From the NCBI RefSeq assembly GCF_900108225.1, contig NZ_FNUZ01000004.1, forward strand, positions 186,001-250,000: a stretch of 64,000 nt of DNA. The letters run 5' to 3'. Under the pieces are notes generated by a model. The model had not been told where the DNA came from. It did not search any database and was given only the letters and a program-made list of their open reading frames with translations. This stretch comes from Thalassococcus halodurans (GTDB taxonomy: Bacteria > Pseudomonadota > Alphaproteobacteria > Rhodobacterales > Rhodobacteraceae). Below, piece by piece: positions 27,636 through 36,353 of this stretch. Numbering within the stretch: the stretch's first letter is position 1; the number at the start of each line of letters is the position of its first letter. A program made the translations under genes and the position numbers.

Positions 27636-27947
27636 ATGCCAACTTGGATTGATGCCTGCGCTGCTGAAGATATCGATGAAGAAGATGTCATCCGTTTCGA
27701 TCACGGGGACCGCACCTTTATCATCGTTCGCGATCACGAAGATAACTACTATTGCACAGATGGTCTGTGCACCCACGAAGACGTGCACCTGTGCGACGGT
27801 CTGGTTGTCGAAGCGACAATCGAATGCCCGAAACACGCGTCGATTTTCGACATGACCAACGGCGAAGTGGAAACGCCGCCTGCATGTGAAAACCTGCACA
27901 CCTACCAAACCAAGGTCGAAGACGGCCGCGTGTTCGTGGAAATCTGA
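27636..27947 (+). CDS. MocE-like Rieske [2Fe-2S] ferredoxin
   Basis: The 103-residue soluble protein carries a perfect Rieske motif: C45-T-H47, then C64-P-K-H67. Its small size and bacterial ferredoxin-type sequence (GLCTHEDVHLCDG, IECPKHASIFDMTNGE) resemble MocE, the ferredoxin of rhizopine catabolism, and BphF/TodB-type electron donors. It most likely supplies electrons to the membrane di-iron hydroxylase that opens this operon. No ferredoxin reductase gene is in the operon, so a housekeeping reductase must serve. It lies between two TIM-barrel genes with only a few bases on either side. Confidence 0.92.
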   Translation: MPTWIDACAAEDIDEEDVIRFDHGDRTFIIVRDHEDNYYCTDGLCTHEDVHLCDGLVVEATIECPKHASIFDMTNGEVETPPACENLHTYQTKVEDGRVFVEI

Positions 27948-27948
27948 T

Positions 27949-28722
27949 ATGGCGTTCCAACTGGCCGCTTGTGCGGAAATGCTCTGGCAGGACAAGCCTA
28001 TTGCATGGCGCGCGTCGCGATTGAAAGAGCTGGGGTTTGGTGTCGGGCTTTGGAACTGGCCGGATTGGGACTTGGACGCGCTTGAGAAAACAGGTGCGAC
28101 CTTCACCATCATGAACGGATATCTGGAAGGCCGTCTTGCAGATGCCGAGGGGGCGGACATGTTGATCAAGTCCGCCCGCGAAGCAGCGCAGGTCGGCAAG
28201 CGTTTGGGCGTCCACCGCCTGAACCTGCATGGCACCGGTCTGGGGGATATGGGCATTCCGATCCCGCAGATGGCGCATGTGGCGCCTGGCATGTGGCTGC
28301 GCGCCCGCGACACGCTGCACCGGATTTGCGATATGGCCGAGGAAGAAGGCGTGATGTTCACGCTGGAAAACCTGAACCTGCGCGAACACCCCGGCTGTCC
28401 GTTCAATTCCACCGCTGACGTTCTGTCACTGGTTGCCGCTGTGGATCGCCCGCAGTTGCGCATCAACCTTGATCTTTATCACACGCAAATCGGCGAGGGC
28501 GATGTGATCCGCCACGCCGAAGCCTGCCTGCCGTGGATCGGCGAAGTGCAGGTTGCAGACAACCCCGGTCGCTGTGAACCCGGCACCGGCGAAATGAACT
28601 GGCCCATGATCGCCAAGGCATTGCACGCGATGGGCTATGACGGCCCCGTCGGCATGGAAGCCTTTGCCAAAGACGATCCCGAGGACGCGCTGGACGCGTT
28701 CCGTGCGGCCTTTACCCTCTAA
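27949..28722 (+). CDS. TIM-barrel sugar isomerase-family protein, second copy (hydroxypyruvate isomerase-like)
   Basis: The ATG at 27949 lies one base after the ferredoxin stop and gives 257 residues. Features of the Hyi/xylose-isomerase-like group include LNLHGTGLGD near residue 90, FTLENLNLREHPG near 137, RINLDLYHTQIGEGD near 173 and EVQVADNPGRCEPGTGE near 200. It is closer to hydroxypyruvate isomerase or 2-oxo-tetronate isomerase than to IolE. Its partner in the pathway is unknown; the PanB-like gene follows after 14 bases. Confidence 0.88.
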   Translation: MAFQLAACAEMLWQDKPIAWRASRLKELGFGVGLWNWPDWDLDALEKTGATFTIMNGYLEGRLADAEGADMLIKSAREAAQVGKRLGVHRLNLHGTGLGDMGIPIPQMAHVAPGMWLRARDTLHRICDMAEEEGVMFTLENLNLREHPGCPFNSTADVLSLVAAVDRPQLRINLDLYHTQIGEGDVIRHAEACLPWIGEVQVADNPGRCEPGTGEMNWPMIAKALHAMGYDGPVGMEAFAKDDPEDALDAFRAAFTL

Positions 28723-28736
28723 AGAAGGAACCCCAG

Positions 28737-29561
28737 ATGTACCACAATCGTCCCCATGTCGAAGACCTCCGTGCGATGAAAAAGCGTGGCGAAAAGATTT
28801 CGATGCTGTTCGTCACCACACCGGAAGAAGCGGCTGCGGCCAATGCGGCTGGCATTCACATGCTGTCGATCGAAGGCAAGTTCTTTGACGCAGAGATGCG
28901 CGAAGCGGCGGGCGATTGTTTCGTTCAGGTCGGTCTGCCTTATGGCGGTTGGGGCCGGTTTGAAGGCCGTCCCATCGCAACGGGCGAAGACTATTTGCGC
29001 GCGGCGTTCCATTACGCGGGCATCGGCGGTGACGCCTACTATTGCTCGGCGTCCTACGACATTCAGAAGCTGCTCTGTGACAACCACTTGCCAGTTGTTG
29101 GCCACATCGGTCTGATCCCGTCCTACATCACATGGACTGGCTGGCGCGCAGTTGGCAAAACCGCGGACGAAGCGCTGGCGTTGTGGAAGCACACCCAGAT
29201 GCTGGAAAAGATCGGTGTCTTCGGTGCCGAGCTTGAGGTCGTGCCGGATCGCGTTGCGAAATACCTGACAGAAAACTCGTCGCTGCTGATGCTGGGTATG
29301 GGCGCAGGCAAACATGCCGACGCGCAGTACCTGTTTACCGAAGACGTCTGCGGCTACGGCAAAAACCACAAGCCGCGTCACGGCAAGGTCTATCGCAACT
29401 TCGCGCCAGAACTTGAGCGTCTGCAAAACGAACGCATCGCGGCGTTCAAAGACTTCAAGGCGGACGTGGACAACGGCGGCTACCCCGAAGCCTGCCATTC
29501 GGTGGCGATCAAGGACGATCAGTTCGATGCGTTCCTCGAGCAGGCAAAAAACGATGCTTAA
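28737..29561 (+). CDS. PanB-like protein lacking canonical metal ligands
   Basis: The 274-residue product is related to ketopantoate hydroxymethyltransferase: VVGHIGLIPS (120-129), GWRAVGKTADEALALWKHTQMLEKIGVF, AELEVVPDRVAKYL, GMGAG (187-191) and HKPRHGKVY. The His of VGHIG (H123) and the catalytic Glu of LEVVP (E167) are kept. By eye, the Mg2+-binding Asp residues correspond to G47 and G66, and the substrate-binding Lys/Glu pair to Y102 and S104. So it probably does not make pantothenate precursor. In this operon it may handle a C1 unit or split an alpha-keto acid; the reaction is unknown. Confidence 0.8.
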   Translation: MYHNRPHVEDLRAMKKRGEKISMLFVTTPEEAAAANAAGIHMLSIEGKFFDAEMREAAGDCFVQVGLPYGGWGRFEGRPIATGEDYLRAAFHYAGIGGDAYYCSASYDIQKLLCDNHLPVVGHIGLIPSYITWTGWRAVGKTADEALALWKHTQMLEKIGVFGAELEVVPDRVAKYLTENSSLLMLGMGAGKHADAQYLFTEDVCGYGKNHKPRHGKVYRNFAPELERLQNERIAAFKDFKADVDNGGYPEACHSVAIKDDQFDAFLEQAKNDA

Positions 29562-30582
29562 GGTTGGCGTTGTAGGATACGGCACCGGTGGTCAGCATTT
29601 CCATACGCCGTTTATCGCAGCGGCCGAGGGCTGTTCGTTGGCAGGCATCGTTGCACGGGCCGAGGCGACTGTCGCCAAGGCGCGTGCCGACTGGCCGGAT
29701 GTTCCGATTTTCCCAAGCCTGACGGCCATGATCGAAGCGGGCGTTTGCGATGCGGTGACCATCACCACACCGCCCCAGACGCGCCGTGATCTTGTTCTGG
29801 AAGCGATCAATGCTGGCCTGCACGTGGTGGCGGACAAACCCTTTGCCCCGAATTACGAGGGCGCAATGGAGTTGGACGCAGCGGCCAAGGCCAAGGGCGT
29901 GACACTGGGTGTGTACCAGAACCGCCGCTACGATTCCGATTTGCAGACCTTGGCCAAGATCATCAGGGATGGTCGTCTGGGTCAGGTCTGGCGCATTCAC
30001 AGCCGGATGGATTTCGACGATCCCGCAACGCTTGAGGCCGGCCCGACAGGCGGTCTGTTGCGCGATCTGGGCAGCCATCTGGTGGACCAGATGATCTGGT
30101 TGAACGGTCCGGTCACGTCGGTTTCGGTGCACATGGATCACGTTGATCTGCCCGAGGGTCGTACGGACGCCAGCTTTGTCATCACACTGAACCACGAAAG
30201 CGGTCCGGTGTCTGTGGTGTCGGCATCAAAACTGAACCGCCTTAGCACCCGTGAACTGCGGGCCTATGGCGACAAAGGCGCCTACGTCAGCTACGGCACC
30301 GACGTGCAGGCGCAACAGATTTTCGCGGGCCAGCAACCCACCGATGATCCGGATGCCTGGGGCTATGAGCCTGAAAGCAACTGGGGCACGCTTTATACCG
30401 ACGAAGGTCCGGCAAAAGTACCAGCCGAGCAGGGGCGCTATCACGACTACTACGCCGCCTTCGCCAAAGCGGTCGCCGACGGCACCGAGCCGCCCGTGAC
30501 GGCCGAAACAGGTGCGCGGACGCTTGCCGTTCTGGATGCCGCGCGGCAAAGCGCGGAAGAAGGCCGGTCCATCCAGCTTTGA
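29554..30582 (+). CDS. Gfo/Idh/MocA-family dehydrogenase, second copy
   Basis: The gene starts at the ATG at 29554, inside the end of the PanB-like gene (8-base overlap), and encodes 342 residues. The Rossmann motif is VGVVGYGTGGQHFHTPF; VADKPFAPN near residue 90 carries the catalytic Lys. RDLGSHLVDQMIWLNG near 170 gives the family Asp/His region. The GGQHFHTPF start and long C-terminal part (YEPESNWGTLYTDEG) recall YdgJ/scyllo-inositol dehydrogenase IolW. A role in oxidising or reducing a cyclitol or 3-keto sugar fits. Confidence 0.9.
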   Translation: MLKVGVVGYGTGGQHFHTPFIAAAEGCSLAGIVARAEATVAKARADWPDVPIFPSLTAMIEAGVCDAVTITTPPQTRRDLVLEAINAGLHVVADKPFAPNYEGAMELDAAAKAKGVTLGVYQNRRYDSDLQTLAKIIRDGRLGQVWRIHSRMDFDDPATLEAGPTGGLLRDLGSHLVDQMIWLNGPVTSVSVHMDHVDLPEGRTDASFVITLNHESGPVSVVSASKLNRLSTRELRAYGDKGAYVSYGTDVQAQQIFAGQQPTDDPDAWGYEPESNWGTLYTDEGPAKVPAEQGRYHDYYAAFAKAVADGTEPPVTAETGARTLAVLDAARQSAEEGRSIQL

Positions 30583-30624
30583 AACAACAGGGGTAAAGGG
30601 CCCCGATCATCAGGAAATACACAT

Positions 30625-31626
30625 ATGATTAAAGTCGGACTTCTAGGCGCAGGTCGCATCGCTGGTGTGCACGCAACCGCCATTTCTTCGCACCCGGGCA
30701 GCGAACTGGCTGCGGTATCGGATTACTTCCCCGAAGCGGCGCAGAAACTGGCGTCGCAATACGGCACGGTTGCCCGCACGACCGAGGAAATTATTGCTGA
30801 CGACAGCATCGACGCGGTTCTGATCGCCACCTCGACCGACACACACTCGGATCTGATCGAGGCCGCAACTGCGGCTGGTAAGGCCGTGTTGTGCGAAAAG
30901 CCCGTGGACCTGAGCCTTGAGCGCGCGCAGGCCTGTCAGGTGGCGGTCGCCAAAACCGACCGTCCCGTCATGATCGGCTTCAACCGCCGCTTTGATCCGA
31001 ACTTCGGTGCATTGAAAAATGCGCTCGTCGCTGGCGAAATCGGCAAGGCCGAACTTCTGTCGATCACATCCTTCGATCCGGCCCCGCCGCCGCTTGAGTA
31101 TGTGAAGGTTTCGGGCGGTCTGTTCCGCGACATGATGATCCATGACTTCGACATGGCGAATTTCATTATGGGCGATCTGCCTGTGTCCGTCACAGCCGTT
31201 GGCACATCCATCGTCGATCCGGCTATTGGTGATGCAGGCGATGTGGACACAGCTGCGGTTACACTGACCTATGCAGATGGGCGCATTGCGGTGATCAAAA
31301 ACTCGCGCCGTGCGGTCTATGGCTATGATCAGCGTGTTGAACTGCTGGGATCCGAGGGCCTTCTGCAAGCGCAGAACATGCTGGAAAATACTGTGGTCAA
31401 AAGCACGACTGCGGGCGTGACCGGTGCTAAGCCGACCTACTTCTTCCTTGAGCGCTATATGCCTGCCTATGCGGCGGAATGGGCGGCGTTTGTCGAGGCG
31501 TTGACCAACGGTGGCGCGCTGCCCGTGACACTGGCAGACGGCGTAGCCGCGCTGGCCATGGCCGAAGCGGCAACACGGTCGGCCAAAACCGGTGCGCCAG
31601 TGATGATGGCTAATATTCTGTCCTAA
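30625..31626 (+). CDS. Gfo/Idh/MocA-family dehydrogenase, third copy (inositol 2-dehydrogenase-like)
   Basis: The 333-residue protein has VGLLGAGRIAGVHATAI, then VLCEKPVDLS near residue 89 (catalytic Lys), FNRRFDPNF near 119 and MMIHDFDMANFIMG near 169 (Asp/His). This is very like myo-inositol 2-dehydrogenase IolG. It closes the operon; three paralogous dehydrogenases in a single transcript imply either several oxidation steps or a substrate mixture. A GC-rich hairpin follows at 31633-31662. Confidence 0.92.
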   Translation: MIKVGLLGAGRIAGVHATAISSHPGSELAAVSDYFPEAAQKLASQYGTVARTTEEIIADDSIDAVLIATSTDTHSDLIEAATAAGKAVLCEKPVDLSLERAQACQVAVAKTDRPVMIGFNRRFDPNFGALKNALVAGEIGKAELLSITSFDPAPPPLEYVKVSGGLFRDMMIHDFDMANFIMGDLPVSVTAVGTSIVDPAIGDAGDVDTAAVTLTYADGRIAVIKNSRRAVYGYDQRVELLGSEGLLQAQNMLENTVVKSTTAGVTGAKPTYFFLERYMPAYAAEWAAFVEALTNGGALPVTLADGVAALAMAEAATRSAKTGAPVMMANILS

Positions 31627-31632
31627 AACTTC

Positions 31633-31662
31633 CGCGCCGGACGGCGGGTTTCGTCCGGCGCG
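31633..31662. terminator. Hairpin after the sugar operon
   Basis: CGCGCCGGAC (31633-31642) pairs with GTCCGGCGCG (31653-31662) around a ten-base loop. No long T-run follows, so it may end transcription only partly or protect the 3' end. Confidence 0.5.
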
Positions 31663-31733
31663 ACACTTTGGTCGGCTTGCTCATCGCCGCCTTTCGGGAC
31701 AAGGTTCACCTGACTAATCCGGTGACTGTGTCC

Positions 31734-32480
31734 ATGCTTCGTTTTCTTCTGTCTTTCTGGCTGTTTGCCGCGCCTGCTTGGGCTGCGGACCTGACCGTGT
31801 TTGTTGCCGCCAGCATGGGCGATGTGCTGGGCGAGGCGGCGGATGTTTGGGAAGACAAAACAGGCCAGCATGTCACCATCGCCCCAGCAGGAAGTTCGGT
31901 TCTGGCCCGCCAGATCGCGGCTGGCGCGCCTGCCGACATCTTTGTGTCTGCAAGCCCAGAATGGATGGATTGGCTGGATCAGAAGGGGATGATCGCGCCT
32001 GATACGCGGCGCGATCTGGCGGCGAATGCATTGGTTTTGATCGGGCATGGTTCGGGCGAAGCGGGTGATATGCCCACGGACATTGCGGCACTTCTGCCCG
32101 ACGATACACGGCTGGCCATGGCGCTGGTCGATGCGGTGCCTGCGGGTATCTACGGCAAGGCGGCGCTGGCGCATCTGGGGCAATGGGATGCCTTGGCTCC
32201 ACGTGTGGCGCAGACGGATAACGTGCGGTCTGCGCTTGCCTTGGTTGCGCTGGGTGAGGCGCCGTTGGGCATCGTCTATGCCACCGATGCAGCCTCGGAT
32301 GACCGTGTCCATGTGGTTGCGCAGTTCCCCGAAGATAGCCATCCGCCCATCACCTATCCTGCCGCTATCACAGCCGATGCGTTGAACGCTGATGCGGCGC
32401 GGGCGTTTCTGGAATGGCTGGCAAGTGCCGAAGGTCAGGCGCTTTTTGCCCGATACGGCTTTGTTCCTGTGACCGAGTAA
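31734..32480 (+). CDS. modA: Molybdate ABC transporter substrate-binding protein
   Basis: Starting at the ATG at 31734, the 248-residue protein has a clean signal peptide (LLSFWLFAAPAWAADL). The mature chain starts TVFVAASMGDVL, with the ModA contact motifs APAGSSVLARQIAAGAPADIF and later DAVPAGIYGKAAL and APLGIVYATDA. It binds molybdate (or tungstate) in the periplasm for ModBC. Several longer starts are open, but only this one places the signal peptide at the N-terminus. Confidence 0.95.
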   Translation: MLRFLLSFWLFAAPAWAADLTVFVAASMGDVLGEAADVWEDKTGQHVTIAPAGSSVLARQIAAGAPADIFVSASPEWMDWLDQKGMIAPDTRRDLAANALVLIGHGSGEAGDMPTDIAALLPDDTRLAMALVDAVPAGIYGKAALAHLGQWDALAPRVAQTDNVRSALALVALGEAPLGIVYATDAASDDRVHVVAQFPEDSHPPITYPAAITADALNADAARAFLEWLASAEGQALFARYGFVPVTE

Positions 32481-32494
32481 GCTAAGCAATCATC

Positions 32495-33190
32495 ATGGAT
32501 TACCTAGGACAAGAGGCATGGCAGGCGGTGGCGCTGTCGCTCAAGGTGGCCTTCTGGGCCACGGTCCTTAGCTTGCCTTTGGGGATTGTAACGGCCTACG
32601 CGCTGGCGCGGGGGCGGTTTGTGGGGCGTCAGATATTGAACGGTCTTGTGCTGGTGCCACTGATCATGCCGCCGGTGGTGACAGGCTATCTGTTGTTGCT
32701 TACATTCGGGCGGCAGGGGCCGGTTGGCGGGCTGCTTTATGACTGGTTCGGGGTGACATTGGCGTTTCGCTGGACAGGCGCGGCGCTGGCGGCGGCGATT
32801 ATGGCGTTCCCGCTGATGGTGCGTGCGATCCGGTTGGCGATCGAGGCTGTGGACCCGAAACTGGAAGACGCGGCTGCCACATTAGGCGCATCACGGCTGC
32901 GCGTGTTTTGCACAGTCACCCTGCCGCTGATCGCACCGGGGATCATCGCAGGGGCAGTGATGGCCTTTGCCAAAGCGGTCGGTGAATTCGGCGCAACGAT
33001 TACTTTCGTGTCGAACATCCCCGGCCAGACCCAGACGATCCCGTCAGCCATCTATGCCTTCCTGCAAGTGCCCGGCGGCGAAAACGCGGCGCTGACGCTG
33101 GTGGTGATTTCCATCACGCTGGCTTTGGGCGCAGTTGCCCTGTCGGAATGGCTGGCGCGTCGTGTGGCACATAGGATTTCCGGCAAATGA
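32495..33190 (+). CDS. modB: Molybdate ABC transporter permease
   Basis: The 231-residue inner-membrane protein has five hydrophobic segments and the EAA-type loop DAAATLGASRLRVFCTVTLPLIAPGI near residue 127, which contacts ModC. It is 14 bases from modA and overlaps modC by four bases (ATGA). Confidence 0.95.
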   Translation: MDYLGQEAWQAVALSLKVAFWATVLSLPLGIVTAYALARGRFVGRQILNGLVLVPLIMPPVVTGYLLLLTFGRQGPVGGLLYDWFGVTLAFRWTGAALAAAIMAFPLMVRAIRLAIEAVDPKLEDAAATLGASRLRVFCTVTLPLIAPGIIAGAVMAFAKAVGEFGATITFVSNIPGQTQTIPSAIYAFLQVPGGENAALTLVVISITLALGAVALSEWLARRVAHRISGK

Positions 33191-34284
33191 CGCTGTCGGT
33201 GAACATAAAACGCCGCCTTGGCGATTTCGCCCTGGACGTCAGTTTCGACGCGCCGGACGGGGTGACCGTTCTGTTCGGTCGCTCTGGGTCGGGCAAAACA
33301 TCGGTGGTGAACGTGGTTGCCGGTTTGCTGCGACCCGATGAGGGGCGGATCGCTTTGCATGACCGCGTGCTGTTTGATGCAGGCGCGGGCGTCGATGTGC
33401 CGGTTCACAAACGCCGTCTTGGCTATGTCTTCCAAGAAGCACGGCTGTTCCCGCATATGTCGGTGCGCGACAACCTGCTTTATGGGCGCAAGGCTTCGGG
33501 CCTGAAGGGGCAGGGTGATCTTCGCCGCGTGGCCCAGATGCTGGGGATCGAGGGCCTGTTGGACCGTCGCCCCGCGCGACTGTCGGGCGGCGAAGCGCAG
33601 CGCGTGGCGATTGGCCGTGCCTTGTTGTCCGAGCCCGAAATCCTGTTGATGGACGAACCGCTGGCCGCGCTTGATGCGCCGCGCAAGGCGGAAATCTTGC
33701 CCTATCTGGAACGCCTGCGCGCCGAAAGCGGCTGTCCGATCATCTACGTCAGCCACAATCTGGCCGAGGTCGCACGGCTTGCGACCCATCTGGTGGTTCT
33801 GGAAGACGGCAAGGTTCTGAAGGACGGTGCTGTCAGTGATCTGCTGTCCGATCCGTCGATGGTCCGCGTCTTTGGTGTGCGCGATGCGGGTTCGGTCCTG
33901 ACCGCGCAGGTCGTGGATCATGCCGATGATGGTGTGACGGAACTGAAAGTATCTGGCGGAACGCTTTGGCTGCCCACAGTGCCAGCCGAGGTTGGTAGCC
34001 ACTTGCGCGTGCGCATTCTGGCACAAGAAGTTTTGATCGCGGCGGACCGGCCTGTTGGATTGTCGGCGCTGAACGTCCTGCCGGTGACTGTGCTGTCGAT
34101 GAAACGTGGCGACGGGCCGGGTGTGATCGTGCAGCTAAAAGCAGGCGATGACACGCTTCTGGCGCGTGTCACACGGCGCAGTGCGGATGCCTTGGGCCTG
34201 CATGAAGGGGGCACATGTTTCGCCGTTCTCAAATCCGTGGCGGTGGCTCCGGCTGACGTGGGTGGGGGCTTGCAGTCAGGGTGA
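33187..34284 (+). CDS. modC: Molybdate ABC transporter ATPase
   Basis: The 365-residue protein has Walker A FGRSGSGKTS near residue 30, the signature LSGGEAQR, and Walker B running into LMDEPLAALD. The C-terminal third (about residues 290-355, GLSALNVLPVTVLSM onward) is a TOBE/Mop domain that binds molybdate and can gate transport. It completes modABC. No ModE gene or molybdopterin-cofactor riboswitch was noticed upstream, so the regulation is not visible here. Confidence 0.95.
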   Translation: MTLSVNIKRRLGDFALDVSFDAPDGVTVLFGRSGSGKTSVVNVVAGLLRPDEGRIALHDRVLFDAGAGVDVPVHKRRLGYVFQEARLFPHMSVRDNLLYGRKASGLKGQGDLRRVAQMLGIEGLLDRRPARLSGGEAQRVAIGRALLSEPEILLMDEPLAALDAPRKAEILPYLERLRAESGCPIIYVSHNLAEVARLATHLVVLEDGKVLKDGAVSDLLSDPSMVRVFGVRDAGSVLTAQVVDHADDGVTELKVSGGTLWLPTVPAEVGSHLRVRILAQEVLIAADRPVGLSALNVLPVTVLSMKRGDGPGVIVQLKAGDDTLLARVTRRSADALGLHEGGTCFAVLKSVAVAPADVGGGLQSG

Positions 34285-34327
34285 GAGCGCGTAAGGTCCG
34301 CCGCAAACACCAATAAGGAGCGCCCCC

Positions 34328-35368
34328 ATGAAAATGCGACCGCTGGGAAGCACAGGCATCGAAGTTTCCGAACTCTGCCTTGGCACCATGACTTTCGGCA
34401 ACCAGACACCCGCCGAAGAGGGCCACGCACAAATCGAATATGCCTTTGATCATGGCGTGAATTTCATGGACACGGCCGAGATGTATCCGGTCAATCCGGT
34501 CAAGGCCGAAACCGTCGGCAACACCGAGGCGATCATCGGCGACTGGTTCGAAAAGACGGGACGCCGCAATGACTGGATCCTAGCGACCAAGCTGACCGGT
34601 CCCAGCCAGTTGGTCCGCGACGGGGCACCCATGTCGCCGGACACCATGCGCGCCGCGCTGGAAGGGTCGCTGAAGCGTCTGAAAACCGATGTGATCGACC
34701 TTTATCAGCTGCACTGGCCGAACCGTGGCAGCTATGGCTTCCGTCAGAACTGGAAATACGATCCGTCCAAACAGAACCGCGAAGACAACCTTCAGCACAT
34801 GGCGGATATGTTGGGTGCGCTTCAGGATGAAATCACACGCGGTACCATCCGCCACATTGGCCTGTCGAATGAATCCGCTTGGGGCCTGACCAACTGGATC
34901 CGCGTCGCGGAAAAGATGGGCGGCCCGCGTATGGAAACGGTTCAGAACGAATATTCGCTGATGTACCGGATGGCTGACACCGATCTGGCCGAGGCGCTGA
35001 TCAACGAAGGCGCGGGCCTTCTGCCCTATTCGCCGCTGGGTGCCGGCCTGTTGTCGGGCAAATACCAGAACGGTGCGTTGCCGGAAGGCAGCCGGATGGC
35101 GATCAACGGTGATCTGGGCGGGCGCAAGACCGACCGGGCGTTCCTTGCGGTGGATGCCTACCTTGAGGTGGCCAAGAAGTTCGGGATTGATCCGGTGCAC
35201 ATGGCGTTTGCTTGGTCTGCGCGTCGTCCGTTTGTGTCTTCGTCGATCTTCGGCGCGACCACGATGGAGCAATTGAAAGTCGCGCTTGCCTCTGCGGATG
35301 TCGAGTTGTCCGAAGAACTGCTGACAGCGCTGGACGAGACGCACAAACAGCATCCTTTCCCCTTCTGA
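34328..35368 (+). CDS. Aldo/keto reductase (Tas-like)
   Basis: This 346-residue (beta/alpha)8 NADPH-dependent oxidoreductase begins KMRPLGSTGIEVSELCLGTMTFG. The catalytic set is visible as NFMDTAEMYP (Asp, Tyr), WILATKLTG (Lys) and DLYQLHWPNR (His). The long form with EGHAQIEYAFDHG and MAFAWSARRPFVSSSIFGATTMEQL matches the Tas/YeaE-type family of bacterial AKRs. AAGGAG precedes the ATG with good spacing. Physiological substrate is unknown; detoxification of carbonyls is common. Confidence 0.93.
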   Translation: MKMRPLGSTGIEVSELCLGTMTFGNQTPAEEGHAQIEYAFDHGVNFMDTAEMYPVNPVKAETVGNTEAIIGDWFEKTGRRNDWILATKLTGPSQLVRDGAPMSPDTMRAALEGSLKRLKTDVIDLYQLHWPNRGSYGFRQNWKYDPSKQNREDNLQHMADMLGALQDEITRGTIRHIGLSNESAWGLTNWIRVAEKMGGPRMETVQNEYSLMYRMADTDLAEALINEGAGLLPYSPLGAGLLSGKYQNGALPEGSRMAINGDLGGRKTDRAFLAVDAYLEVAKKFGIDPVHMAFAWSARRPFVSSSIFGATTMEQLKVALASADVELSEELLTALDETHKQHPFPF

Positions 35369-35380
35369 TCGGGTTTAAAC

Positions 35381-36283
35381 ATGGAATTGTGGATCGTCTT
35401 TGCCATCGCCGCGGCGCTGTTTCAGACGATCCGCTTTATGTTACAAAAGGTGCTGAGCACAGGAACGCTTAGCACCGCAGGCGCTACCATTGCGCGGTTT
35501 GCCTATGCGATGCCTGCGGCTTTGGTTCTGACCAGCGGCTATCTGTTTTACACTGGTCAATCTGTGCCAGCTTTGGGCGGTGTTTTCTGGCCCTACGCCT
35601 TGGCTGGTGCCATCGGCCAGATTATGGCGACGCTGTGCGTGGTGGCCCTGTTCCGGCAGCGTAATTTCGCAGTCGGTATCACCTTCAAGAAAACCGAAGT
35701 GATCCAGACCGCGCTGGCTGGCTGGATCGTGCTTTCCGAACCTTTAAGCGGCTACGGCTGGCTGGCGATCCTGATCGGGCTGGTTGGCGTTCTGATCCTG
35801 TCCGACACGCCAAATACCAACGGCTCCTTCCGCGAACGGTTCCTGACGCGGGCGGTGGCGCTGGGTCTGTTGTCGGGCGCGTTTTTCGCCATGGCGGCCA
35901 TCGGCTATCGCGGTGCGACGCTTCAGGTTGCCAGCGATGATCCCATCATCCGCGCAGGTGTTTCGCTTGTTCTGGTGACCCTTTCCCAAACAGTGATGAT
36001 GGGGCTGTGGATGCGGTTCAAACAGCCGGGTGAACTGACCCGTGTCTGGCAGGCGCGGCGCACGGCGGTCTGGGTGGGTATCACTTCCATGGCGGGCAGT
36101 TTCGGCTGGTTCGTTGCCTTTACCCTGCAAACCGCCGCCTATGTTCAGGCCGTGGGTCAGATCGAACTGATCTTTTCGATCATGGCCTCGACCCTTTTCT
36201 TCAAGGAAAAGATCACGGCCAAGGAGATCGCGGGTATCGCGGTCCTGACCCTGTCGATTTTGATGCTGATCCTGATCCTGTGA
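35381..36283 (+). CDS. DMT/EamA-family transporter
   Basis: The 300-residue product has about ten hydrophobic segments in two EamA halves, as in the drug/metabolite transporter superfamily. It is only 12 bases downstream of the aldo/keto reductase and probably shares its transcript. It may export a metabolite or amino-acid derivative. The substrate cannot be judged from the sequence. Confidence 0.9.
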   Translation: MELWIVFAIAAALFQTIRFMLQKVLSTGTLSTAGATIARFAYAMPAALVLTSGYLFYTGQSVPALGGVFWPYALAGAIGQIMATLCVVALFRQRNFAVGITFKKTEVIQTALAGWIVLSEPLSGYGWLAILIGLVGVLILSDTPNTNGSFRERFLTRAVALGLLSGAFFAMAAIGYRGATLQVASDDPIIRAGVSLVLVTLSQTVMMGLWMRFKQPGELTRVWQARRTAVWVGITSMAGSFGWFVAFTLQTAAYVQAVGQIELIFSIMASTLFFKEKITAKEIAGIAVLTLSILMLILIL

Positions 36284-36353
36284 CGGTTCGATCTGCGTCC
36301 GACACAAGCCCAACTTCTTGACCTTAAGCGCGCTCTGTTGCATGGCGCGTCCC

